From Culturomica massiliensis (GTDB lineage: Bacteria > Bacteroidota > Bacteroidia > Bacteroidales > Marinifilaceae), in contig NZ_LT594621.1 of the NCBI RefSeq assembly GCF_900091655.1, forward strand, positions 3,816,639 through 3,880,638: a stretch of DNA of 64,000 nucleotides, written 5' to 3'. The position numbers were made by a program, and so were the translations under genes. The notes beneath the pieces were generated by a model that saw only the letters and a list, made by a program, of their open reading frames with translations, was not told where the DNA came from and did not search any database. Every line of letters begins with the position of its first letter. Positions within the stretch are counted from its first letter, which is position 1. Below, in pieces: positions 52,304-61,850 of the stretch.

Positions 52304-53650
52304 ATGAATTTTATTTACAAGCAACTACTTTTTTGTTTTTTACTGATCGGTTGTTTGTCTGTGTATGGGCAGCAGCCGGAAGAAAATGTGGTTTGGCAGG
52401 AAAGAGACGGAAAGTATTTTTTGGCGGATGCCGATGGTAATGCTTTGAGTTCTGCCGTGTATGATCAGTTTGGGGATTGGCTCGGCGACCGGGCTTGGGT
52501 GAGAAATGATCAGAAATTCGGTATTATCGGTAAACAAGGGCAAGAGATGTTACCGGTTGTTTATGAAAATTTTATACTGGATTTTACGGAGAGCGGTTTA
52601 TTGGCTAAACAAAATGGGAAATGGGGATTTATAGACTGGAAAGGGGGAGTGGTTATTCCTTTCCAATATGATTTTGTGACGGATTCGTATTCGAATGGGT
52701 TGATAGGTGTAAACGTGGGGGGAGAGAGTACGGATAAAAGTATCAGGGGTGGCAAATGGGGATTTGTAAATAAGAAAGGTCGTATTATTTGTGTACCTAA
52801 ATATAGTTATGTCGGTTCAGATTGTCAGGACGATGTGATTTGGGTGAATGCGGGAGGGTCGATTGATGCAGAAGGAAATGTTACCGGCGGGAAATTCGGA
52901 CTTGTCAATGCCGCCGGCAAGGAGGTTGCGTTTTTAAAGTATGACGATGTGGCTGCAGCACGTCAGGCTTATAGGGAATCTTTGGAGAAAGTGAGGTGGA
53001 AAAAGAACGGAACTAAATTTGCTTTGTATGATAAAAAGACGGGGAAAATGGTTTCCAAAACTTACGATAAATATTGGGAATGGTCCGGAGACCGGGCGAT
53101 TGTTTCCAATAATCAGAAATTCGGTTATATCGATAAGAACGGAAAAGAAATTGTCCCGGTCATATACGACGATATGAAGCTGAAGCATACGGAGGAAGGA
53201 ATATTGGCTAAAAAAGACGGGAAATGGGGATTCGTGGATTGGCAGGGACAGCCTGTTCTGCCTTTTCAGTACGATGTCCTCAGTAATATATTGGATAACG
53301 GATTGGTGGCCGTAAATATCGGAGGCCAGGCTGTTAATAATCAAGGCACCATAGACGGAGGATTGTGGGGGTATATTGATATACATGGCCGGGTCATTGC
53401 TCCTGTAAAATACAATTATGTCGGCTCTCAATGGACGGACGGTATGGTTTGGGTCAATCTGGGAGGAAAAATAAATGTCGGGGATAATTCTGTATCCGGC
53501 GGGAAATTCGGGCTTATTGACACGACCGGTTTGGAGGTTGTGCCGGTATTGTTCAGCGGTGACCAGCAGGCTCGGGAAGCATTGCAGAAAGGATTGGGAA
53601 ATTTATTCGGAATAGGGGATGTCATTCCGGATCAGGTATGGGATTATTAA
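52304..53650 (+). CDS. Secreted WG-repeat protein with internal duplication
   Basis: A 448-residue protein with a signal peptide (ending SVYGQQ). It is built from WG repeats, each with a KFG or KWGF(I/V)D core. Residues about 40-230 and 245-430 are a duplication: GLLAKQNGKWGFIDWKG matches GILAKKDGKWGFVDWQG, and SGGKFGLIDTTG matches TGGKFGLVNAAG. WG repeats form beta-rich scaffolds of unclear ligand. The gene is followed by an unknown secreted protein, whose better start lies 27 bp after its stop, so they may act together. Preceded by dispersed repeats. Confidence 0.88.
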   Translation: MNFIYKQLLFCFLLIGCLSVYGQQPEENVVWQERDGKYFLADADGNALSSAVYDQFGDWLGDRAWVRNDQKFGIIGKQGQEMLPVVYENFILDFTESGLLAKQNGKWGFIDWKGGVVIPFQYDFVTDSYSNGLIGVNVGGESTDKSIRGGKWGFVNKKGRIICVPKYSYVGSDCQDDVIWVNAGGSIDAEGNVTGGKFGLVNAAGKEVAFLKYDDVAAARQAYRESLEKVRWKKNGTKFALYDKKTGKMVSKTYDKYWEWSGDRAIVSNNQKFGYIDKNGKEIVPVIYDDMKLKHTEEGILAKKDGKWGFVDWQGQPVLPFQYDVLSNILDNGLVAVNIGGQAVNNQGTIDGGLWGYIDIHGRVIAPVKYNYVGSQWTDGMVWVNLGGKINVGDNSVSGGKFGLIDTTGLEVVPVLFSGDQQAREALQKGLGNLFGIGDVIPDQVWDY

Positions 53651-53676
53651 AAACAAATAGAGATAAAATCAGACTT

Positions 53677-54942
53677 ATGAAAATCATATTTATATTTTTG
53701 GCGTATACTGTTTTTTTTATGAATATTTCCTGGGGGCAGGAAAGCGGATCTAAATATCGCCGGAGTTCTTTATATACAATGCTGATAACTCATCCTTCGG
53801 ACAAATTCGGAAAAGATATAGAGGACGTATTTATCTCTATGCCTACTCCGGATAAATTCGATAATCATGATTTGAATGTAAAAACGGTGCAAAGCCCTTA
53901 TAGGCATAAAGCCAAACGGGGAGGAACGAATGAAGAATGGAGTACCCTGACGACTTTTTTGGATAGTAATGCCGTAGCCAGACGTGTGGTTGCCAAGTGG
54001 TTCAACCGGGATAAAAGAAACGGAACTTTTGATATGAGTCTGGTGGCTTACCGGGGACATTACAATGCTTCCGAACTGGATGTGCAACTGGCTAAAGCCA
54101 GTGTGCGGGGAACGGGGCTTTTGGCTGACGCCGGAGAGGAGTTGGTCGGAAATACGTTTATTATGGTCAATGACATCCGGTATGTGGATAAAGAAGAAAG
54201 AGGAAAAATGTGGGGGTCCATATTGCAGGGGATCGGTGAAATAGCTGGGGCCGCGGTAGGAGGAGATACAGGAGAAGCGATTACTTCCCTGGGGAATACG
54301 GCACAGGATTTTGCCAATATGATCGCCGGTTTCAGGGTTATCGTTACCTCTTATCTGTATCGCTTGGAATGGAATGAGGAGGTTGCCAATACATTTTACC
54401 AGGATTATTATACGGACGCTTCCTCCCTGGAGCCTCATAAAATAGCTGCTTTTCAGCAAGACCGGACGACATTCAGGTTGAAATATATCGGGCATCAGAT
54501 TATCGATAGCGGTAAGACTTCGATGAACGGGATCGAAGCTGCCAATAACGATGCTTTGAAAAGTCAGATGATTCGTAAAGTTTGTACCCGTGCCCTGGAT
54601 AAATCGATTGTCGAGTTGCAAAAAGAACACGAAGAGTTCAAAGTGAAAGTGCCGATTTTAAAAGTAGAGCCTTATATTGCGGCACAGATCGGTTTGAAGG
54701 AAGGGCTGACCAGTAAATCGAAATTTGAGGTGTTGGAGCAATATCAGGATGAGAACGGCCGCACCCGCTATAAAAGAGTCGGTGTCGTAAAACCGGAGGG
54801 AACGATCTGGGATAACCGCTATATGGCTGTGGAAGAAAAAGCAAGCGGAGCAAATCTGAATGAAACCCGTTTCAAGAAGGTGAGTGGCGGTACTTTTTAT
54901 CCCGGGATGCTTTTGAGGGAGATTAAATTCAAAAAGAATTAG
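53677..54942 (+). CDS. Secreted protein of unknown function
   Basis: A 421-residue protein with a signal peptide (ending NISWGQE). ATG 53677 gives this signal. An upstream start at 53638 would overlap the WG gene. I do not recognise a domain. A glycine/alanine-rich hydrophobic stretch (GSILQGIGEIAGAAVGGDTGEAI, about residues 193-215) may insert in a membrane. The C-terminal 90 residues (SKFEVLEQYQDENGRTRYKRVGVVKP) look like a small beta-domain. It is paired with the WG-repeat gene and ends in a clear terminator. Confidence 0.7.
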   Translation: MKIIFIFLAYTVFFMNISWGQESGSKYRRSSLYTMLITHPSDKFGKDIEDVFISMPTPDKFDNHDLNVKTVQSPYRHKAKRGGTNEEWSTLTTFLDSNAVARRVVAKWFNRDKRNGTFDMSLVAYRGHYNASELDVQLAKASVRGTGLLADAGEELVGNTFIMVNDIRYVDKEERGKMWGSILQGIGEIAGAAVGGDTGEAITSLGNTAQDFANMIAGFRVIVTSYLYRLEWNEEVANTFYQDYYTDASSLEPHKIAAFQQDRTTFRLKYIGHQIIDSGKTSMNGIEAANNDALKSQMIRKVCTRALDKSIVELQKEHEEFKVKVPILKVEPYIAAQIGLKEGLTSKSKFEVLEQYQDENGRTRYKRVGVVKPEGTIWDNRYMAVEEKASGANLNETRFKKVSGGTFYPGMLLREIKFKKN

Positions 54943-54955
54943 ATTTTACAATATG

Positions 54956-54987
54956 AAATGAACCGTCGTCAGGCGGTTCATTTTTTG
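54956..54987 (+). terminator. Terminator after the unknown secreted protein gene
   Basis: A 10-bp stem (54956-54965 with 54974-54983), 8-nt loop, then T run. It overlaps the stop codon of the convergent gene. Confidence 0.8.
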
Positions 54988-55580
54988 TATTTTGCTTTTA
55001 GGAAGGCCAAAAGAACTTTGTGCAGCAAAATTGCTTCCCGGTATTCCGGATCGGTCATGTCCGGATTTATTTCAACTGCATTGCAAGCTTCGTTGACCTG
55101 TTCGTCGCTGTCGATAAACTCCGGGAAATTTTCTTCCAGCCACAACATATCCGCTATCTGCATTTTACCGATACATTCGAGTGCCAGGTTACGGGCTTCC
55201 AGCCTGTTGTCGTCCCGGTATTTTTTCAGGAATATTTCGATGATGGCATCGGTAAAATAGTCGCTGAAATAATGCAACAACAGCAACCTGCGTTTGTAGT
55301 GTTCGGGAGAAGTCCGCAGGGAGTCGTTTAAAACCGAGCCGAGTCCGGTGTAAGCCAATTCTGCTGTTTCGATACTGTCTTCCTCTTCTTCGTCAAGTTC
55401 GAGCAGCAGTATTTTAAACAAGGTATCGCTGTATTGGTCTTGCAAATCATAAGTAATGCTGTCGTGGTAATAGTCTTGCCGGTGGTGCATAACTTCCCGA
55501 AGGGACGAGGTTAAAGCTTTCCGGTTACCTTCTTCACAATAGTGTTGAATTTCTTCCAATAATAATTTCAGGTCTTTCAT
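54978..55580 (-). CDS. Conserved hypothetical cytoplasmic protein
   Basis: A 200-residue protein, starting at ATG 55580 (MKDLKLLLEEIQHY). An upstream in-frame ATG at 55631 would overlap thiL. It is helical and acidic, with HEAT-like helices (LEARNLALECIGKMQIADMLWLEENFPEF). I do not recognise a family. It follows thiL by 34 bp on the minus strand and is probably co-transcribed. Confidence 0.65.
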   Translation of the reverse strand: MKDLKLLLEEIQHYCEEGNRKALTSSLREVMHHRQDYYHDSITYDLQDQYSDTLFKILLLELDEEEEDSIETAELAYTGLGSVLNDSLRTSPEHYKRRLLLLHYFSDYFTDAIIEIFLKKYRDDNRLEARNLALECIGKMQIADMLWLEENFPEFIDSDEQVNEACNAVEINPDMTDPEYREAILLHKVLLAFLKAKYKK

Positions 55581-55614
55581 CGGTTCTGTTTTCCGTATTG
55601 ATCGAAAATGTATT

Positions 55615-56658
55615 TTATTCCTTTGTGGCACTGAAATTTGTCCAGCCTTGTGCTTTCAGTTCGAACGAATTGCCATCCCGGGTCCTCAATTGGTAACCCT
55701 CTGCTACCGGAGTCGTATGTCCGACGACACTGATATGCGGAAGTGACGTTACTTGGTCGAAAACTTCCAGGGGAACCGTAAATAATAATTCGTAATCTTC
55801 TCCTCCGGATAAGGCGCAGACCGTGGCGTTCATATTCAGTTCTTCCGCCATTTTATAGGTCTGGTAGTCGATGGGGATTTTTTCTTCATAAAGTTTACAG
55901 CCGATACCGGAAGCTTTGCAGATGTGCATGATTTCGGAGGATAACCCGTCTGAAATATCGATCATTGCCGTGGGGTGTATGTGTTTTTCCCGTAATGTCC
56001 GGATAATATCGACACGGGCTTCGGGTTTCAGTTGCCTTTCCAGAATATATTCGTAACCTGAAAAATCCGGTTGTACAGCTTGCTCATTGCCGGAAAAGAC
56101 CGTTTTTTCCCTTTCCAGCAGTTGAAGCCCCATGTAAGCGGCTCCCAGATCTCCGGTGACACAGATCAGTTGGTTTTCCTTAGCTGTGTTGCGGTAAACG
56201 ATTTGCTCTTCGTCCGCTTCTCCGAGAACGGTAATGCTGATACACATACCGGTTTTGGAGGATGTGGTGTCTCCCCCGATCAGATCGACGCCGTACTTCT
56301 CGCAGGCCAGGTATATTCCGGAATACAGCTCTTCGACACTTTCCAGGGAAAAGTGATTGGAGAGAGCGAGGGAAACGGTGATTTGCCGGGCGGTGCCGTT
56401 CATAGCACAAATATCGCTGACATTGGAAGCGACGGCTTTATATCCCAGATGCTTCAAAGGAGTATAGGTCAGATCGAAATGAATCCCCTGAATCAGCATA
56501 TCCGTACTGACCAATATTTTTTTTGAGCCGTAATCCAATACAGCGGCATCGTCTCCGACACCTTTACAGGAAGACGGATTTTTCAACTGGATTGTTTTGG
56601 TAAGATGTTCGATTAATCCGAATTCACCTACTTCAGATAATTCCGTGTATTTTGCCAT
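55615..56658 (-). CDS. thiL: Thiamine-monophosphate kinase
   Basis: A 347-residue ATP-dependent enzyme that phosphorylates thiamine monophosphate to the active cofactor thiamine pyrophosphate. Family motifs in order are EFGLIEHLTKTI, GVGDDAAVLD, STDMLIQGIHFD, NVSDICAMNGTARQITVSL, LIGGDTTSSK and MIDISDGLSSEIMHI, the ATP and Mg-binding Asp residues. A promoter with a -7 box TACTTTTG and near-consensus ATTG at -33 lies in the region shared with the sufB gene. No TPP riboswitch was seen in the short leader. Confidence 0.96.
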   Translation of the reverse strand: MAKYTELSEVGEFGLIEHLTKTIQLKNPSSCKGVGDDAAVLDYGSKKILVSTDMLIQGIHFDLTYTPLKHLGYKAVASNVSDICAMNGTARQITVSLALSNHFSLESVEELYSGIYLACEKYGVDLIGGDTTSSKTGMCISITVLGEADEEQIVYRNTAKENQLICVTGDLGAAYMGLQLLEREKTVFSGNEQAVQPDFSGYEYILERQLKPEARVDIIRTLREKHIHPTAMIDISDGLSSEIMHICKASGIGCKLYEEKIPIDYQTYKMAEELNMNATVCALSGGEDYELLFTVPLEVFDQVTSLPHISVVGHTTPVAEGYQLRTRDGNSFELKAQGWTNFSATKE

Positions 56659-56683
56659 AATTGAAAATTAAAATAAGGTATTA

Positions 56684-56714
56684 CAAAAGTAATGTAAAAA
56701 AAGAAGGGTACAAT
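56684..56714 (-). promoter_or_regulatory. Promoter for thiL
   Basis: On the minus strand, ATTG at -33 and TACTTTTG at -7 with a 19-bp spacer. The ATG is 26 bp past the -7 box. Confidence 0.6.
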
Positions 56715-56795
56715 ATAGTTAATCTTTATCCTGTAATAAAAATAATTGACGAGAGGTTCAAAGGAATAAAGGATGGCTGTGTTAAATATATTTTG

Positions 56796-56803
56796 TAATT
56801 TTG
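56796..56803 (+). promoter_or_regulatory. -7 promoter box for the suf operon
   Basis: TAATTTTG, 31 bp before the sufB start. No clear -33 element, and no iron- or IscR-type operator was recognised. Confidence 0.5.
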
Positions 56804-56833
56804 CAGGGATTAGCATAAAATGAAACAGAAAAT

Positions 56834-58279
56834 ATGGCTAAAGAACAAGACGATATATTGCAGGAAGTTACCGGGAGCGACTATAAATATGGTTTTGTAA
56901 CCGATGTGGAGACGGATACAATCGGGAAGGGATTGAGTGAAGAGGTGATCCGGACGATTTCGGCAAAAAAAGAGGAACCGGAGTGGTTGTTGGAATTCCG
57001 GTTGAAAGCTTACCGGAAATGGTTGACGATGAAAATGCCGGCTTGGGCACAACTGGATATTCCGGAGATCGATTACCAGGATATTATTTATTATGCTGCT
57101 CCCAGGCAGGAAGCCAAAAAAGAATGGGAGGATGTGGACCCGGAATTGAAGGCGACTTTCGATAAGCTGGGGATTCCTTTAAACGAGCAGAAGACATTGG
57201 CAGGTGTGGCTGTCGATGCTGTTATGGATAGTATCTCTGTAAAAACGACGTTTAAGGAAGCGTTGGCAGAGCGGGGGGTTATTTTTTGCTCGTTTTCCGA
57301 GGCCGTGAAAAACCACCCGGACTTGGTCAGAAAATATCTGGGAACGGTTGTTCCGTACAACGACAATTTTTTTGCTGCGTTGAACTCTGCTGTTTTCAGC
57401 GACGGTTCTTTCGTGTATATCCCCAAGGGAGTGCGTTGCCCGATGGAGTTGTCTACTTATTTCCGGATCAATGCGGCTAAAACGGGCCAGTTTGAACGGA
57501 CGTTGATTGTTGCCGAAGACGATTCTTATGTCAGCTATCTGGAAGGATGTACCGCACCCCAGCGGGATGAGAATCAGCTCCATGCTGCAATTGTAGAGAT
57601 CGTGATCGAGAAAAATGCGGAAGTAAAATACAGTACGGTACAGAATTGGTATCCGGGGGACAAGGAAGGCAAAGGCGGAATATATAACTTCGTGACCAAG
57701 CGGGGAATATGTAAGGGAGAGAACGCCAAATTGATTTGGGCGCAGGTAGAAACCGGATCGGCTATTACCTGGAAGTACCCGAGTACAATTTTGAAAGGAG
57801 ACGGCTCTGTCAGCGAATTTTATTCCGTAGCAGTAACCAATAACTACCAACAGGCCGATACAGGTACTAAAATGATACATATCGGAAATAACACCCGTAG
57901 CCGGATTGTATCGAAGGGTATTTCGGCCGGTTATAGCAGCAATTCCTACCGGGGAAAGGTCAAGGTCGTGAAGACCTGTCAAAATGCCCGGAATTATTCC
58001 CAATGCGATTCCTTGCTGTTAGGGGATAAATGCGGTGCTCATACCTTCCCTTATTTGGAAATTGAAAATCCGACGGCTCAGGTGGAGCATGAAGCTACTA
58101 CATCTAAAATCGGAGAAGATCAGATTTTTTATTGCAACCAGCGGGGAATATCGACAGAAGATGCTGTCGGCTTGATAATAAAAGGATATGCAGGGGATGT
58201 GATCAATAAAATGCCGATGGAGTTTGCCGTAGAAGCCCAGAAGTTGTTGCAGATCAGTTTGGAAGGCAGCGTAGGATGA
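56834..58279 (+). CDS. sufB: Fe-S cluster scaffold protein SufB
   Basis: A 481-residue SufB. Segments typical of the family are FSEAVKNHPDLVRKYLG, GSFVYIPKGVRCPMELSTYFRI, ERTLIVAEDDSYVSYLEGCTAP, CNQRGISTEDAVGLIIKGY and the conserved Cys in KTCQNARNYSQCDSLL. SufB with SufC and SufD builds [4Fe-4S] clusters for transfer to apo-proteins. It is first in the operon sufB-C-D-S-E plus the MIP18 gene. Confidence 0.98.
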   Translation: MAKEQDDILQEVTGSDYKYGFVTDVETDTIGKGLSEEVIRTISAKKEEPEWLLEFRLKAYRKWLTMKMPAWAQLDIPEIDYQDIIYYAAPRQEAKKEWEDVDPELKATFDKLGIPLNEQKTLAGVAVDAVMDSISVKTTFKEALAERGVIFCSFSEAVKNHPDLVRKYLGTVVPYNDNFFAALNSAVFSDGSFVYIPKGVRCPMELSTYFRINAAKTGQFERTLIVAEDDSYVSYLEGCTAPQRDENQLHAAIVEIVIEKNAEVKYSTVQNWYPGDKEGKGGIYNFVTKRGICKGENAKLIWAQVETGSAITWKYPSTILKGDGSVSEFYSVAVTNNYQQADTGTKMIHIGNNTRSRIVSKGISAGYSSNSYRGKVKVVKTCQNARNYSQCDSLLLGDKCGAHTFPYLEIENPTAQVEHEATTSKIGEDQIFYCNQRGISTEDAVGLIIKGYAGDVINKMPMEFAVEAQKLLQISLEGSVG

Positions 58280-58380
58280 GGTATTTAAACGCAGAAAGAG
58301 AATAGAAATGATAATATATTGAAAGGAGAAAAAGAAAAGTCATTTTCGATTTTCAATTTTCAGTTTTCAATTGAACAGCT

Positions 58381-59127
58381 ATGTTAAAGATAAAAGATTT
58401 ACATGCCGTCGTTGACGGAAAAGAAATATTGAAAGGGATCAACCTGGAAGTGAAAGCCGGCGAGGTACATGCAATCATGGGACCTAACGGAGCCGGTAAG
58501 AGTACATTATCTGCTGTTTTGACGGGACGTGAGCGGTTTCAGGTGACACAGGGGGAGATTGAATTTAACGGGAAAAACTTACTGGAATTGCCGGCTGAAG
58601 ACCGGGCAAGAGAGGGGATTTTTCTGAGTTTCCAATATCCGGTAGAAATACCGGGAGTGAGTACGGTTAACTTTTTGAAAACAGCGGTCAATGAGCATCG
58701 TAAATACGACGGTTTGCCGCCTTATCCGGCCGGTGATTTCCTGAAAATGATCCGGGAAAAAATGGAGTTGGTTGGTATCGATAGTAAGTTGTTGAACCGT
58801 TCCCTGAATGAAGGCTTTTCCGGAGGGGAGAAAAAAAGAAATGAAATTTTTCAGATGGCCGTACTGGAACCCAAACTGGCTATTCTCGACGAAACGGACT
58901 CCGGTTTGGATATCGATGCGTTACGTACCGTCGCTCAAGGTGTGAATAAATTGAAAAGACCCGATAATGCGACGATCGTCATTACTCACTATCAACGTTT
59001 GCTGGATTACATCGTACCGGATGTGGTACACGTATTGTATGACGGTAAAATTGTAAAGACGGCCGGAAAAGAATTGGTGGCTGAATTGGAAAAATACGGT
59101 TACGATTGGATTAAAAAGGGGTTATAA
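58381..59127 (+). CDS. sufC: Fe-S assembly ATPase SufC
   Basis: A 248-residue ABC-type ATPase. Walker A GPNGAGKST is at residues 34-42, the Q-loop is LSFQYPVEIPG, the signature motif FSGGEKKRNE, and Walker B LAILDETDSGLD. SufC drives structural change in the SufBCD complex and is not a transporter part. A 101-bp low-complexity gap (TTTTCAATTTTCA type) separates it from sufB. Confidence 0.98.
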   Translation: MLKIKDLHAVVDGKEILKGINLEVKAGEVHAIMGPNGAGKSTLSAVLTGRERFQVTQGEIEFNGKNLLELPAEDRAREGIFLSFQYPVEIPGVSTVNFLKTAVNEHRKYDGLPPYPAGDFLKMIREKMELVGIDSKLLNRSLNEGFSGGEKKRNEIFQMAVLEPKLAILDETDSGLDIDALRTVAQGVNKLKRPDNATIVITHYQRLLDYIVPDVVHVLYDGKIVKTAGKELVAELEKYGYDWIKKGL

Positions 59128-59168
59128 GCGACGGGGTAGGCAGAGTGTCGGTTTAACTCGAAATTTGA

Positions 59169-60536
59169 ATGTTTATGGCTGAAATTGAAAAAATAAATAA
59201 TGATTTTGTAAATCTTTTCCGGGAAGGACGTCCTTTGCTCGAGAACGGATGCGGAAAAGCGATGAACGTTTGTAGGGAAGAAGCTTTTCGGCATTTTGAA
59301 GCGCTGGGAGGTGTCCCGTATAAAACGGAAGATTATTGGTATACCGATTTGTCGTCGGTGTTGGGACTGGATTACAAAATCGTATTGAAGTATATAGCGC
59401 AGGATGTCGATTTGAAGGAGGTGTTCCGCTGTGCGGTTCCGGATCTTTTGACGAATCTTATATTGACGGTAAACGGTTGGTATTTCAAAGAAAATGCGCC
59501 GATAGAGATACCGGAAGGGGTGATTGTTTGTGGCTTGCAGGAAGCGGGCGTCAAATATCCGCATCTGTTGGAGTCTCACTATAACCGTTATACTCCTGCA
59601 GCGGCAAAGGATGGCATGATTGCTTTGAATACGGCTTTTGCCCAGGATGGCTTGTTTGTATATATTCCGAAAAATACAGTTGTCGAGCGCCCCTTACAGG
59701 TCGTGAATCTGTTGCGGGCAAAAGCCGATTTGATGGCTTTCCAACGAAATCTGATTGTGGTGGAAGCCGGTGCACAGGCTACGATGCTGGTATGCGACCA
59801 TACGCTTTCGGACAATCGTTTCCTGATGAATAATACAACGGAAGTGTATTTGGGGGAAGGAGCTCATCTCGATTATTATCAGGTGCAGAATCAGCATTTG
59901 GGGGCCTCTCAAATTAATTCGTTGCTGATTTCCGAGCAGCGTAACTCTGTTTTTGAAAGTAATCTGGTTACATTGTATGGGGGAATGATCCGGAACAACC
60001 AGTATGTTGCCCTGAATGGAGAGGGAGGGGAATGCCATTTGTATGGAATTTATATCTTGGATAAAAGCCAGCATGTCGACAATTACTCTTATATAGACCA
60101 TATTGCGCCTCATTGTACCAGTAACGAGCATTTTAAAGGTGTATTGGACGATGCTTCTGTTGCTAATTTCTCCGGTTGTATCCGTGTGGAGCCCGATGCT
60201 CAGAAAACAGAGGCCTATCAGGCAAACAATAATCTGCTGCTGACAGATACGGCGAGGGTGAACACAAAACCGCAATTGATCATCGATGCCGATGATGTGA
60301 AATGCAGTCACGGAGCGACGGTCGGACAAATCGATGAAGAGGCGATGTTTTATCTTCGTTCCCGGGGAATCAGTATGGCAGAGGCCCGGATGATGATGAT
60401 GTTTGGGTTTGCCCATGACATTGTGCGCCGGGTGAAGCTGGAGCCGTTGCGGGTAAAGATCGATGATTTGATCGATAAGCGTTTCCGGGGTGAATTTTCC
60501 AAATGTTATAATTGCCTGATGCAATGTAAGAAGTAG
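59169..60536 (+). CDS. sufD: Fe-S assembly protein SufD
   Basis: A 455-residue SufD. The beta-helix core shows FVYIPKNTVVERPLQVVNLL, NLIVVEAGAQATMLVCDHTL, and GATVGQIDEEAMFYLRSRGIS, with the conserved His in DVKCSHGATVG. SufD pairs with SufB on the SufC dimer and assists iron entry. A start two codons later (ATG 59175) is equally possible. Confidence 0.97.
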   Translation: MFMAEIEKINNDFVNLFREGRPLLENGCGKAMNVCREEAFRHFEALGGVPYKTEDYWYTDLSSVLGLDYKIVLKYIAQDVDLKEVFRCAVPDLLTNLILTVNGWYFKENAPIEIPEGVIVCGLQEAGVKYPHLLESHYNRYTPAAAKDGMIALNTAFAQDGLFVYIPKNTVVERPLQVVNLLRAKADLMAFQRNLIVVEAGAQATMLVCDHTLSDNRFLMNNTTEVYLGEGAHLDYYQVQNQHLGASQINSLLISEQRNSVFESNLVTLYGGMIRNNQYVALNGEGGECHLYGIYILDKSQHVDNYSYIDHIAPHCTSNEHFKGVLDDASVANFSGCIRVEPDAQKTEAYQANNNLLLTDTARVNTKPQLIIDADDVKCSHGATVGQIDEEAMFYLRSRGISMAEARMMMMFGFAHDIVRRVKLEPLRVKIDDLIDKRFRGEFSKCYNCLMQCKK

Positions 60537-60571
60537 ATCAATGAGAAACTTCGGTTTTCAAATTTTGTAAG

Positions 60572-61795
60572 ATGTTCGATATTTGTAAAATAAGGGCCGA
60601 TTTCCCGATTTTTCAGGAAGAGATATATGGGAAGCCGTTGATTTATCTGGATAGTGGAGCTACCAGCCAACGTCCCCGTCAGGTCGTCGATAAAATGACC
60701 GAGTATTACTTGCGTTACAACTCGAATGTGCACCGGGGGGTACATTATTTAAGTAATATATGTACCGATGCCAATGAGGAAGCCCGCCGTGTTGTTCAGC
60801 AATTTGTTCATGCTGCTTCGGAAAAAGAGATTATTTTTACCCGGGGAACCACGGAAAGTATAAATCTGGTTGCATATACCTTTGGGGAGGCTTTTATCGG
60901 GGAAGGAGATGAAATTTTGGTGACGGAGATGGAACACCATGCCAACATCGTTCCCTGGCAGATGTTGTGTGAACGCAAAGGTGCAAAACTAAAAGTGGTC
61001 CCGTTTAACGAGGCGGGGGAGCTCGACTTGGCGGCCTTTGAGCGTTTGCTGACCGATCGGGTAAAACTGGTGGGAGTTGCTTATGTTTCGAATGTATTGG
61101 GGACGGTGAATCCGGTGGAGACGATCATCCGCAAGGCACATGCCGTCGGAGCCCGGGTTCTTATTGACGGGGCTCAGGCTGTACAGCATATCGCTGTGGA
61201 TGTACAGGCTTTGGATTGCGATTTTTTTGTTTTTTCCGGACATAAGATATATGGACCGACCGGAGTCGGTGTTTTATACGGTAAGGAAGAATTACTGGAG
61301 CAGATGCCTCCTTGGCAGGGAGGGGGAGAGATGATCAGGGAGGTACGTTTTGAGAAAACGACTTATAACGAGCTGCCTTTTAAATTCGAAGCCGGAACCC
61401 CTGACTTTATCGGAATTATCGGTTTAGGTGAAGCCTTGAAATATGTGAATGCGATCGGTTTGCCGGAGATAGCTTCCTATGAGCATGCATTGCTGGCCTA
61501 TGCCATGCGGCAGATAAAAGAGGTTCCGGGAATGCGTATATTTGGAGAGGCTGCCTGTAAGTCGTCGGTTATTTCTTTTGCCGTAGGGGATATTCATCAT
61601 TCAGATATGGGCGTTCTGTTGGATAAGATGGGGATTGCCGTGCGTACCGGGCAATTGTGTGCCGAGCCGGTTATGCAACATTACGGAGTAACGGGGATGG
61701 TACGGGCTTCTTTGGGAATGTATAACACGGAAGAAGAAATCGATATTTTGTGCGGAGGTATAAAAAGAGTCGCCAAAATGTTCGGTATCGGGTAA
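60572..61795 (+). CDS. sufS: Cysteine desulfurase SufS
   Basis: A 407-residue PLP-dependent class V aminotransferase. Lys225 in FSGHKIYGPTG binds PLP, His123 lies in EHHANIVPW, and Cys363 in VRTGQLCAEPVMQ is the persulfide-forming residue. The usual His next to it (RTGHHC) is replaced (RTGQLC). SufS takes sulfur from cysteine and passes it to SufE and SufBCD. It is 35 bp after sufD. Confidence 0.97.
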   Translation: MFDICKIRADFPIFQEEIYGKPLIYLDSGATSQRPRQVVDKMTEYYLRYNSNVHRGVHYLSNICTDANEEARRVVQQFVHAASEKEIIFTRGTTESINLVAYTFGEAFIGEGDEILVTEMEHHANIVPWQMLCERKGAKLKVVPFNEAGELDLAAFERLLTDRVKLVGVAYVSNVLGTVNPVETIIRKAHAVGARVLIDGAQAVQHIAVDVQALDCDFFVFSGHKIYGPTGVGVLYGKEELLEQMPPWQGGGEMIREVRFEKTTYNELPFKFEAGTPDFIGIIGLGEALKYVNAIGLPEIASYEHALLAYAMRQIKEVPGMRIFGEAACKSSVISFAVGDIHHSDMGVLLDKMGIAVRTGQLCAEPVMQHYGVTGMVRASLGMYNTEEEIDILCGGIKRVAKMFGIG

Positions 61796-61811
61796 AACTG
61801 TTGTAATTTTG
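61781..61811 (+). promoter_or_regulatory. Possible internal promoter before sufE
   Basis: TTCG at -33 and TAATTTTG at -7 with an exact 19-bp spacer. It would allow sufE and the MIP18 gene to be made apart from sufBCDS. Confidence 0.45.
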
Positions 61812-61850
61812 TTGAAATTTGAATTACCGGATCCGGAATTTGTAAATAGA

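Noticed and set aside
55631..56833. TPP riboswitch upstream of thiL
   Set aside because: The leader between the promoter and the ATG is about 20 nt, too short for a TPP aptamer.
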